From: Candidatus Heimdallarchaeota archaeon
Lineage (GTDB): Archaea > Asgardarchaeota > Heimdallarchaeia > Hodarchaeales > Hodarchaeaceae
Assembly (NCBI GenBank): GCA_020353515.1
Contig: CP070695.1
Location: 1,634,200-1,698,199, forward strand
DNA length: 64,000 bases
Direction: 5' to 3'
Shown here in pieces: positions 27,035-38,800 of this stretch. The notes under the pieces were generated by a model. It did not search any database and had not been told where the DNA came from. It saw only the letters and a program-made list of their open reading frames with translations. Numbering within the stretch: position 1 is the first letter of the stretch; every line of letters starts with the position of its first letter. The position numbers and the translations under genes are program-made.

Positions 27035-29812
27035 TTATCCTTCTGGTTTTCTTCTGAATCGTTTTCTGAACCCTTTTCCTACTTTCTCAAGGGTACCTGT
27101 TTTCTTAGCCGCATATAATCCTGCTGCTGTACCACCACCAAGGACTAATCCGCCCGCAGCAAGCAGGATTAAACCTCCCAAGAGATCTGGTGCTTTTTTA
27201 GTAGGTGTGATCTTTGAAAACGGGGGAACACTCTCTTGGGGGATCAGCACATCTTCTGGCCCAATAGTAATGTTTAGGAAATAGCTTGTACTCAAACCTG
27301 TGTTCATTGATACACGGAAATAAATATCAGTCCCATTGTAAAGTTCTCTATATGAAGAGTTCATTGGAAAAGGACCAGCTTGCTCAGGATATCCTGCATC
27401 ATTGGTACTAAAGTCAATAATACTACCATTCAAGCTTATCAGCTCAAGATCTAAATTTTCTGTACCAAATTGAGATATTTCTACAATTATTGCTAATCCT
27501 GCCGGTACATTGACCACAAAGTAATCATCATCTTTGATCCGTATCCGTGGTGTCTCCGTGTGGCTAATGGTGTCTCTTGTAGGTCCTTCAACTACTGTTA
27601 TTCGAGTGGCATCACCGAATACATCATTATCTTCATGGGCATCATCGGTTTCTAAAATATCAATCGTTAAATTGTATGAATTGGGAGTTTCACCACCCCA
27701 GATTATACAAAATATGAAATATTTCCCGCTAACAGTGGCATTAAAGGAGATTGTTTCATTTAACACAGTGTCACTTTTCTCTACTTGTGGATAATCTGTA
27801 CCATTATAATCAGAATATAACTCCACATCAATATCATTGGTAAGAATTTCACCTTTTTCTTCAGGGTTTGGATATTCTTCTGGGAAATAATCCAAAGAAA
27901 TATCGATTGTATCGCCTTCATGAAGGTATAAATAATAATAATCGTAAAGGTCATCACGAAGGATAAGATCCGTGTAAATACCTTCAGCGATTGGTGCAGC
28001 AGTGGCAAAATCATTATTTGGCAACTCAAATGCATCATCAAAGAGATCTATGTTAATGGTTAGGTTATAATCTGCAAATCCATACCCAGGAGGTCCCACT
28101 CCAAGGATTAGAAGTAGATACATGTCTGCTTTAACGACATTATAAACAACAGTTTCAGAACTGGAGCCTGATGACGTTGAATCATCAAGAATTACACCAT
28201 CTTGGCTGGCTAAAAATAGGTTCAAATCAGCAAGAGACCCATCAAAGTCAATCCTCACCGTAAGCCAATCACCTGGAAGTAAATATATGCCAAACCAATC
28301 CATGTTTCCTTCCAGTGAGATAAGACCAGCATCAGGATCGTTTTCTGTGGGACTATAGACTTTAGACTGGGTTGGTAGGATATAAGCAGTTAAGGGGCCA
28401 TCATTTACTTCAGCCCAGTCATCCTTTTCTCGAATTGAAATTGTAAGGTTGTAGTAGAGAGGATAAGGATTATTAGAAGATACATGAATATAGAAAACAG
28501 AATCAGATAATGCTCGATATGGTCCAAATCGCAAACCGTTTAGAATCGGTTGTGGATCATCAAGAATTGAACTTGCTGATTGATTTTCATAAACAGTAAG
28601 GCTTAAATCTAATTTACTACCGTCAGGTAATTTTACTGGAACCCAATTGATATCCACAAGTAAACGCTTGTATTTTTCTACATTTACAGTGTACCAATCA
28701 TGATTGTTATTTGAAATAACCATTCCAGGCAATTTTCCAAAGTTTTTAATCTCTGTTGCAGTATTGTTTACGTGATTTGGCCCACTCTCAACTTCATACG
28801 CGTCTTCTAATGTAATATCTAAGGTATAATAATTCGCAATCCCTGCATTATTCCTTATTTCTAGATAATACCAATCTGTGTATTTCACTGTTGTAATAAA
28901 TGTTTCATAGTTCACTGTTGGGTTGCTTTCAAATTGAGAGTCGAAAAGCGTTTTATTTGAAAAATAGAGATGCATATCAGGTCCATTATTCTCATCTTGG
29001 CCAGAATCTAAGTAAGAGGTAACAGTAATATTTACCCACGAGCCTTGATACAGTAAAATCCAATAGGTATCATTATTTCCGTACAATGTGTCTGTATTCT
29101 GTGAAAAACGAAGTTTTTCATAATGGCCAGGGACAATTTCATCATCGCTTCCCCCTGGATAATTTGGAGGAGTAAGATCGTCAAAATGGTCATTTGGGGC
29201 AAAGTATTCCCATTTATCTTCATATACTACAGACATATTGTAAGTGGTTGAATACAGAATCACGTCTCCTATTGCTGGAGTCGAACAAGTTATATTAAAT
29301 ATAAGAGTCTCGGAGGTTCTTATTAAAATAGGACTAATAATTTCTTCATATCCAGAGTAATTGCTATATCCCAACAATGTTCCATTCTGAGCCCAAAGGT
29401 ATATATCTAAATCAGCATAGGGATATTCTAAATCAACAAAGTTGTTAGGCCCTGCAACACCAGTATCTTCCCAAATATTAGTTTGGTTAAATGTAATTGA
29501 AATAGAGAAATAAAACCCTGGTTTGACATCAAAGGAGTAATAATCTGGATTTGAAGAGCTGACATTTAGTAAATCGGGATTAGCGATTGATTCACCACCT
29601 AAAGGATACGCCCATGCCCAACGAGAATTATTAGTTAATGGTCCTAAACCATCGGGATCTTCCCATATGTTGTCAAGATGAGTCGGAGGGGACGCTGCAG
29701 CTGGTTGGGGGACAATAGGGATTTGCATTATCTGAATCATAATGACTAGAAATAGAATTTGTGTTACTAGTAATCCTATCCAAGAGTGTCTAAAGATTGT
29801 ATTTGGCTTCAT
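27035..29812 (-). CDS. PPC-repeat surface protein (C)
   Basis: The product has about 925 residues. A signal peptide (about 8-35) precedes six jelly-roll units like the bacterial pre-peptidase C-terminal (PPC) domain, each with D.Y.(F/V).V..G, a (I/V)..(D/N)L.(L/I).L strand and frequent Asn-glycosylation sequons. A short Pro/Lys spacer leads to a Gly-rich TM (about 880-900) and a basic tail rich in Arg/Lys. A longer frame opens at 29848. The ATG at 29812 is preferred because GGAGG lies eight bases upstream and its ATGA overlaps the stop of B1. It is the last gene of operon 1, followed by a terminator. PPC domains usually accompany secreted proteases, but no catalytic domain is present, so a structural or binding role at the surface is likely. 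Confidence 0.88.
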   Translation of the reverse strand: MKPNTIFRHSWIGLLVTQILFLVIMIQIMQIPIVPQPAAASPPTHLDNIWEDPDGLGPLTNNSRWAWAYPLGGESIANPDLLNVSSSNPDYYSFDVKPGFYFSISITFNQTNIWEDTGVAGPNNFVDLEYPYADLDIYLWAQNGTLLGYSNYSGYEEIISPILIRTSETLIFNITCSTPAIGDVILYSTTYNMSVVYEDKWEYFAPNDHFDDLTPPNYPGGSDDEIVPGHYEKLRFSQNTDTLYGNNDTYWILLYQGSWVNITVTSYLDSGQDENNGPDMHLYFSNKTLFDSQFESNPTVNYETFITTVKYTDWYYLEIRNNAGIANYYTLDITLEDAYEVESGPNHVNNTATEIKNFGKLPGMVISNNNHDWYTVNVEKYKRLLVDINWVPVKLPDGSKLDLSLTVYENQSASSILDDPQPILNGLRFGPYRALSDSVFYIHVSSNNPYPLYYNLTISIREKDDWAEVNDGPLTAYILPTQSKVYSPTENDPDAGLISLEGNMDWFGIYLLPGDWLTVRIDFDGSLADLNLFLASQDGVILDDSTSSGSSSETVVYNVVKADMYLLLILGVGPPGYGFADYNLTINIDLFDDAFELPNNDFATAAPIAEGIYTDLILRDDLYDYYYLYLHEGDTIDISLDYFPEEYPNPEEKGEILTNDIDVELYSDYNGTDYPQVEKSDTVLNETISFNATVSGKYFIFCIIWGGETPNSYNLTIDILETDDAHEDNDVFGDATRITVVEGPTRDTISHTETPRIRIKDDDYFVVNVPAGLAIIVEISQFGTENLDLELISLNGSIIDFSTNDAGYPEQAGPFPMNSSYRELYNGTDIYFRVSMNTGLSTSYFLNITIGPEDVLIPQESVPPFSKITPTKKAPDLLGGLILLAAGGLVLGGGTAAGLYAAKKTGTLEKVGKGFRKRFRRKPEG

Positions 29813-32800
29813 TGGTTGAACCTCCTTTTTTTCACAACATAAGTACATGGTAGTGTCACTAATGCTCCTACAGCCATGACTAGAGCGATATATGTCTTAA
29901 GAGTCATCCTAGTTTTATCCAAATATGTGGATACAATGATAGTAGGTGTTTCTTTGATTAAAGAGGAACTTTTACTGATAATAATTCTCCCTGTGATCTG
30001 TCCTCCTTGACCTCCTTGTTGCTCGACAAGATAATCTTCCTTTCCATAAAGAATATACACCCAATGATCAGCTGTACCCAATGCAACATCATTGATTCCA
30101 TCACCATTGAAGTCACCTACAATTGTACATAGGATGAGGTTTGTTGGTACAAATGAAGCCCATATGACCTGAGTTGGAGAGGTTGGTATCCCGCTTAATG
30201 CCATGATGTTATCGTAATTCAACGTTAGTACATCTAGGTATGTATCGTTATTAAGATCTGCCACTTGATATTCTTCTACATAGAATATGGAACGATCTTC
30301 AAAAGTCCAATTCAGATGGAACCCATCAGAATCTAGAGTAAAGCAATAGCTACCATTTGCAAACGACCGTACCACAATGTCATCATTACCATCGCCCGAA
30401 AAGTCACCGATCGCCATATGTGACAGTCTAAAGGGTATTTGATCAAGGAAGATTTTATCGAATTCTGTGGCTAGATTGCTTGTCCAATCATCATTTTGAT
30501 AAGCTACAATTGTTCCATTCCGAACAATAACTACGATTTCTGGACGTGAATGTCCTGTAAAATTACCTACTCTGAAATCTTGAACGGGAATTATAATACC
30601 ATTTCTTAGATTGCCATTTGTTCCATCTAATATCCAGATAGAATGCTCGTAAAGGGCAACTGCAAAGTCAAGAGTTCCATCATTAGTAAAATCAGCAACT
30701 TCAAATTGCGTAAATGGAGCGAATAATTGGTGATACTGCCATATAATCTTCCCATGACCAAGTGTTTGGTCTAAAGTTGTATTATAAAGGACAAATCGAC
30801 CAATATGGGCACTAAAGCGATAACCCATACTGATGGCCAACTCCTCATCACCATCATTATTTGTATCCACAAAAGCCATTTCATTGACAATCACGGGACC
30901 TAAGTATGCATCATTCGACCATATTGTTGGACGACCAATCTCCCCATCTATTATGCTTAATAGACCCGATTTCAACGCCACTGCTACATCAGGAATTGTA
31001 TCACCATTAATATCTTTAACCGCAATACGCATAATTGATGAGGTAAATCGCCATTTCCAGATAATTTCCCCTGTTGACCCCTCGATAGCCATTAAATATC
31101 TACTTCTATCCCCGAAGACAATGTCGTCAACTCCATCTGCATTGAAATCTCCAACAGCTAAATCGATCACATTACCTCGTGTCTTGAAAGAAGAACTATC
31201 CATTTGTACTGCAACAGAAATTGCCCTTGTTGGTTTATGTCGGACAAATGTCTTCATGTATATTCGCCCCTTACCGTCAAGTACTGCTGCTTCGCCAAAA
31301 TCGCCGAAATTACCTGCTGCTACAGATTTTATTGGCCTCTGCCAATTTGCGAATGGGGTTCCATAAGTTCCATCGATAACTGAGACTGCATCGGTATGTT
31401 TAGGACCAGTATATTCTGTGCAAAATACTAGATCATCAGCTTCACCATCTCGATCAAAATCACCTTGAGAAATGTCATTCGCATGTGTATCCCAAAGATG
31501 ATACTCCCAGAGAATGTCTGCAGGATTCAATCCAGACATGGCAATCAGTTTTGTCAAAGGCTGCTGATGGTAGGAGAAGTCATCCATAACGAAGAATGAC
31601 GAGATACCATTAAGTCCATCAATGCTAACTCTGTAAATTCTACCCAGAGAGTCTTCTAACTCTTTAAACTGTAAAAATCGGCCAGGTTCAATGAATACTT
31701 GGTCAAGTAGGTTCCCTTGATAGTCATATGCACTCCAGTTATAACTGTAACCTGTAGCTGTGGAAAAGTATGCGGAGACTCGTGCAGCACGGTCTTTAAT
31801 GATTATATAACTATCTATCTCGACAGCAGTTACTGCCATATCACCTGAATGAGGGATGTAAGTCGAACTGCTGCCATAATCCCCTACAGTCCATCCTTGC
31901 CAAGCGCCACCTGCATTTGAAAAGATAAGGCCTGTGTAATGGTTGTCTACTGTATTTCCGCTTGAAAGATCCTCAAAATCAATAGTATCAGTCGGAAGTC
32001 GGGTTTCTGAATTAAAATCAATCTGGAACATCACATCTTGAAATCCATCTTTGTTAAAGTCATATTTCAAAGTGTTGTCTCGATTCCCAATAGCACCGTC
32101 GAATGTATTGTTCCACAGTTCTGAATAGTTTCCTGTAGTTGTTTCATAAGCAAAAAGAATGCCTGATTCTACGATTAAGACCTCTTCAAAATCATCGCCA
32201 TTCACATCAATTAATGTTGCTGTTAAACCATACTTTGAACTATTACGTGTGAATTGGTGAACGGTACTCCAAGAAACCCCATTATAATTTAATAATATAA
32301 CTGATCCATTATCCTCATTAAATTTGCGTCCAGATACAACAAGGGTGTTATTCCCAGCAGATACGTGTTCTGCTAACCAGGAATTATCCGTAAGAGAGAA
32401 CAATTCCGTAGGCGCAATACCACTAGCCCCGTTTATCCAATAAACAGTTTCATTAAATGGTACAATAATATCTGAAACATTGTCATTGTTAAGATCAGAA
32501 AATGTCATCTCAGTGAAACCATCAATATCAATACCATCGAATTCTACTGACCAGATTTCACTTCCAAAAGCTCCATTGAGTGCATAGAGTGAAGTGGTAG
32601 TAGCATCGTTATCGTGAATAAGGAACACTAAATCTTTAATTGGGTCAGAATTGATAAATGCAGATTTGAGAGTTAAGATAATGGAGTTTTTTGAGAATCC
32701 TTCACTAGAGAGATTGAAGGCCCAGAACTCCCCACCTGTTGACCCATTTAATGCTCGAACTATAGGATACCAAGTGCTTCCTGTTGAATCCATTGTTGCG

Positions 32801-35800
32801 ACAAACAAATCGTCAACTCCATCAGATCCAAGATCAGTTGTATCCATTAATTTATCAGGTGAGGGGTTTACATTGTCAAGAATAGTATTATATTTTGCTT
32901 CCATCCATACTGGATCCCAATCAAAGAATAGGTAGTTGGTTCGGGGAACTTTTGTATTCCGGATCTCAAAGCTGTAAACGTTTCCCTCGACACAAGAAAC
33001 TATAATTTCATCAAATCCATTTCCATTTGAATCATATAGTTCAATATCTGTTGTTTCCGTTGCTAGGCCATCACTATGCCATGGTTGATAATAGAGTAAT
33101 GCTCTCTCTGGCCCACCTGTTCGGGAAACTTCTACGAGAAATGCTTGATTGCCAGAGGCAATAGCAATTTCTCTTCGTGCATCTGCATCTGAATCGCCAG
33201 TGCTAATTGCTCGTGCTTCCATAAAATCAAACAAAGTGAAATTGGATGTAGGATTCATCCCAAAGAAGATGTTATTATAGTACCCTCTATCAGGATATTT
33301 TGTACTCGAGTGGAAATCACTACCTCCAAAATTGGTTGCCATAGTCAACAACATACCACCCTCTTGATCATCATATCCTGAGCCAGTATTGGGATCATCC
33401 TCAGGATCATCTGTTCCGATAGCGTCGCTCCCATAAGCAACAATACTACCACCATATACTACAACAGACTCTTCCTCTGTCACGATGGGGTCATAGTTTA
33501 CAACAGGAGGAGGATTATAGGTCGTTTGGTAAACCAGGACACTTCCACCTCCGCCATCGTCAACGGTTGTTAATACTCCCACAGGAGTCCCTTCGTAACT
33601 AAGAGTACCTCCTCCAGTAGTCAAACCACCACCAACAGTCGTAACAAGGCCAGAATGAGCTGTAACGTCTCCAGAGCTTAAATATGTATATGTATCAGTA
33701 TCACTTGATGTGTATCCTGTACCCAGTGTGACCGTTGAAGATAAACGTTGAGCTGTAGTAAGTCGAACCAAAGAGAAGAAGTTATATTGTGCCATGAACG
33801 AATATGCAAATCCTCCAGTACAGTGAGCAGTGATCGCTGGTCCAACTGAGATCAGGGACTTAACAATCACATTATGGTCTTCTTTTAATACCAAGAGACT
33901 AAATCCATATTGTGGATATACAATGTATTCTGCAAATGGGGGCGTTGTTGTAACGGGTTCTGGATCACGCCATGTGTTTCCATCATCTTTTGAATATGTT
34001 ACCTGTAGATTTCCTGAAGGTTGATACCCCTCAGCTTCAAATATGATCATTAATGCATGGTCAGGTGTCACCGTTTGAGTGATAGATGGATGTAGTTCAT
34101 CTGTACCATCTATAGTTGCTCGAGAGTACGGAAAAGTGCCATCCCATATTGGTGTGGAGTTTGATTTTGCGATCCATAAATCATAATCTACTTTTCCTTC
34201 AACAAAACTCAATCCACTAAAGACAATAACAACATCGCCGCTTACAGAGCGAATGGTATCATGAGAGAGGGCCCTGTATCCTACTTTTCCAGGCCAAGTT
34301 ATGTTATTCTGTACCGCAGACTTTCCAATATTTGGAATCCTATCACCATAGAAAGGAGCATAATTGAAGCTTCCTTGCCAATAAATCCCACCATTTGTAT
34401 TATTTATATAGGAAATTGCTACTCCCAAGCCGTCAGTATTGTTATGGAAATCCCAGACACTCGGATTATAGAGAAGGTGGCCTAAGCTGAAAATAGCTGC
34501 TGCTCTAAACGCGTCAATGTCTTCAAAAATTGCATTTTCCCATTGAAGAGTTCCTGCGTTATCTTTAAGTTCAAGCAGCCATATTCCTTCGTAATCAGGT
34601 GCTATACCAAAGTCGAGGTGACCAGTGAACGCTAAGAAAACACGGCCATTGGGTGTTTGATACACTGAAGGGTGATATTCATAATAAGAATAAGTCATTG
34701 GGAATGTTCCCCAACCTGCAATGGGGGGTCGGTAACGAATTAGAATGTTATCAGTAGTTACTCTTCCATGTTGAATCCACGTATCACCATAATCAGGACT
34801 AGTAGCAAAGTACAGTGCTTGGCCTGCTTTGAAAATTTGGAGCCATTGAGACCGTCCAAAGGTGTCACTCATGTCATATTGAAGCTCAATGAAATCTGTG
34901 TTACGAAGAGCTAGCTGGACTTTTGCTTCAATGTCAAACATTTGCTTAAGTTTTATGGTTGGGAAATTCACATAACTAGTAAGTATTGACCTTTCTACGT
35001 AATTATTATCCCGTGAGGATCCTGGAGCATTTTCATAAATAACCACACCTTTGAATGTACCCACAATAATCTCTTTGTACTGGTCGTAGTCTTGGTTGTC
35101 AACCATTACATCAAAAACTGGATTTTCTTCCATTAAACGATTGGGAGCCCACCAAGTATACGCGTATGTGCCAATTTGATTCTCTAAAATAGCAACAAAA
35201 CCATTATAAGAACCCCACCAAGTTTTATTCACCCCACCGATAATAATCTCATTTAACTTATCATCGTCAGTGTCAGCAATAGTTATTGCTTCAATTGAAA
35301 GAGTTCTGACAGCTGGGGATGACATTGGGTTACCAGGGATGAAGTATCTTCCACGAACAGGCCAGGGGTTAACAAGGAAGTTCTCATCGAAACTATCATA
35401 ACCATTCGATTCGAATACAAATAGAAAGCTACCCGCTGCAAGAACAAATTCTCCATATCCGTTATAGTCAAGATCTCCTCCATAAGCTGCAGCTGTAAAT
35501 TGCGTTATTCCTAAATAATTGAACAACAATCCCCATGGGGATTGTCGAAGATCTGCTTGCCAAATTAATTTGTACTCATCATCAATACTGACGAAACCAT
35601 CATTATTTTGCTCCCAAACAAAGATTGAAAGACCTGCAGTGGCAACCATTTCAAGGAAGCCATCATTATCCATATCAAGACCAACAACTAATTCTTCGAT
35701 ATGATCCCAAATTGTTCGATAGAATGTCCCACTTACTCCTTCTAGTTCCTGCCAAGCATACGGAGAGGTCGTTGAGAGTTCTTTATGGGTAATATCCTGA

Positions 35801-38800
35801 GAACGATAGGCTCGTTTATATGTGTTATTGGTTAAATGCTCAAACACATACAGATTATTGTCAAAATCACCCACAATAACTTCTCCCCGACCGTCCTGAT
35901 CCATATCACCTGTTTTAATGGTCAGTGTCCAACGCTCTAATTCAGGTTTGGTGTTCCAAGTTTCAAATACATGATATCCATAATTTTCAAGCTTGTTTCC
36001 ATATGAATCTGTCCCTGATTTCAAGTTGATTTCTAAGCGGGAAATGATTGGATTTGTACCAATTACAAAGGCATTATGATTATTATATTCAGCCTCTAGA
36101 CGGATAAGCTCTTTTGTATAATTATTGAAAGTAGTCATATGAGTTACTTTTCCAGAACGCGGATCAATAGCAAAAGTAGGAGATGTCAAGTTGTTAAAAC
36201 GAAGACCACCCCAAGAGTTTGTAAATAACCACTTATTTTCTTTCCATTCAGGGGCCCATCGTTTTCCAACATTTTCAAAATATGTTGCTCCTGGACGAGT
36301 TGAGATCCCTAATGAGAGATCTAAATCACCATCTTGATCAAAATCAAATAGTTCAGGGGATGTATAGAGCTTATCTGTAGTTTGGAGATTCAACTCTTGG
36401 AAATATTCTTGATCTAATCTGAACATGGCATTTTCAATGTTTTCTAGTAAATAAATACGGCCATTGGTTAGTACAAGATCTAAATCACCATCACCATCGA
36501 TATCTCCAGTTGCTACTTCTGGAATAGTACGGGATTTCTCTAAAGCTCGTGACAGTAATCCTGTGATCTCTACCTCAGCTAGTTCTAATTTACCTTCATA
36601 CGCTCCAATTCCCCCGCCTGGATTAAACAGATAGAAATCTAAACCTGCTATTGCTTTTTGTTTGGTTTCATCAGCAGGATCATAAAGGAAATCTTCATGA
36701 GCCCAGCCTAAATACATGGTCTCGGGAAAGTTCGGCAAGAAAGGTTGGGGGATATGATCTGCGAAAGTTGGAATGATCGACATTCCAGTATAGAACGGAT
36801 TATAGTTCACTTGAGCGAACATAAGGAGGCTTAGGGCCTCAGAGCGTTCGTTAAGTAAGGACGGAAAGATATATAGTTTACCATTAGATGTTCCAACAAC
36901 AATATCATTTGAAGGGATATTGAGATCAATAATTCCCTCAAGTTCTGGATAATATGCGCTAAAGATGCCTTCAAAGAAGGTTTTAAAGAGAGACACATGA
37001 TCCATACCGGCGAATTCGCCATCTCCTGCTAGGAGGTGTGGTGGGTTATTAATTGGTGTCTCCAAAATTGAACTGCTTGATTCATTATATAACCAAGTTG
37101 GGATCTTTCCGGGATTTTTTACTTCAACAATATCCCAGATATTTGTACCTTGAGTATAAGTGTCATTTTTATAAGAATTCCAGAGTAAATCGTACCCTTT
37201 GGTAGCTGAATTGTATTCAAACATTACTATCTTACCATCAGAAGTACCTAGGACAATTTTCTTCCCCTCGGACTCACCAGTTGTATAAGCCTTATAATAA
37301 TCTAAATCTAAACTCCCTATCGTGATGGATGTTGCTGTATCCATAGGTCTATATAGAACTGGGGCATAACCACCCTTGATTTTAAAGATACCACCATTTG
37401 TTACATTTATTCGCATATACCGGAAATATGCCCAGTGTTCTTTAGAAAGAATAGGGTCAATATCAATCCATAAGTCATCATCATCAGGAGACGGGGATCC
37501 TAGGGCTAACGAAATATCCTTGTCAGGAATTAGTGCCCATAGGCCATCACCCCGTGATACTTCAAATGAAATTTTGCTTAATTGTGGTGCTGTACTCTCA
37601 TGGAATCGTAATAATACATCATACCCAAGACCTTCTCCTGGGATCGCCCACAAACCATCGCCCATAACTTCGCCATCATTTCCCCAGTCAACAATGGCAC
37701 TTGCTATTGAATCTCGGGCATTAAATGTTGTATAGTTTTCTGCTGGGTCATGATTTATATCATATATTCCCGCAATTGGGTTATCATCCACCACACCATC
37801 GCCATTCATATCAATATATACCCCATCCTCACCCCAGGGATCTAATTTTCTATGAATAGCCATAGAAGTATTTTTTGGCCATTGGGGTTCCCAAACATAT
37901 TTGCCAAAAGGCTCAGTGATAATTGTATTAGTCCCCTCATAATAAACATGTAAATTGGAAATATTTTCGGCTGTTAGGAATATACCAGTAGGGGTCTTAG
38001 TTCCATTGACAAACACATTGTAGAGTTGATTATCAATATATACTCCTGATGTAAGATTGTTATTTGAGGAAGACATCCAATCAATATAATGGTTTAAATA
38101 ATGGCCTAATCCTTCAAGTCCCCCAAGTTCCCAAGAGTCAAGGGGTTCCCATAATTGATGAGTCAAGTAACGGCCTGTTAATCCAACAGTTTTATCCCAA
38201 TTAACAACAAAGACATTTTGTCCCACAGAAATGTATACAATCTCATCTGCTTTATCATCATCGAGTTGGTCAACGATTATACGTAAAATTGGTTTCCATG
38301 AAGTATTTCCACTATCCCAATGATAACGATACGAATTATCCTGGGTAAGTGGCCACGGTTCCCCATTGATTGTTAGAATTGTACCATTGTTCTCATATAT
38401 ATATACACGGCCAAGTTCTGTACCAACTATGATTTCTGGGAGAGCATTGTAATTGGTGTCTCCCGTAGCGACAGAAAATATTTTCTCACCAACATCTATA
38501 GTTACTTTTTCTGTATATTCGATCCAGTGTTGTTTTGAGAAAGGATATCCTGAATGGTTTGTATACTCATATACATGGATCTTCTCATCCCAGGATCCTG
38601 CAATGATGTCAGGTTGGTAATCTTTATCGACATCAGCTATTTTGACTCCCCATACTTGTTGTAGTTTTGGACTGGTCCAAACATGGACAAATTGATTCTC
38701 CATATTATCAAATGGATCATAGATGTGTTCTTGTTCAAAGACATACACATGACCATCTGCACTTCCGCAGACGATTTCCATGAAGTCGTTATGATCTGTG

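Noticed and set aside
29813..29848. Twelve-residue extension of the PPC-repeat protein
   Set aside because: It would overlap the upstream gene by 40 bases. The ATG at 29812 has GGAGG and the ATGA overlap used throughout this cluster.
30833..31366. 177-codon plus-strand frame
   Set aside because: It is antisense to FG-GAP repeats of B1. The opposite strand of such repeats stays open because Asp/Gly codons read back as Ser/Ile/Pro.
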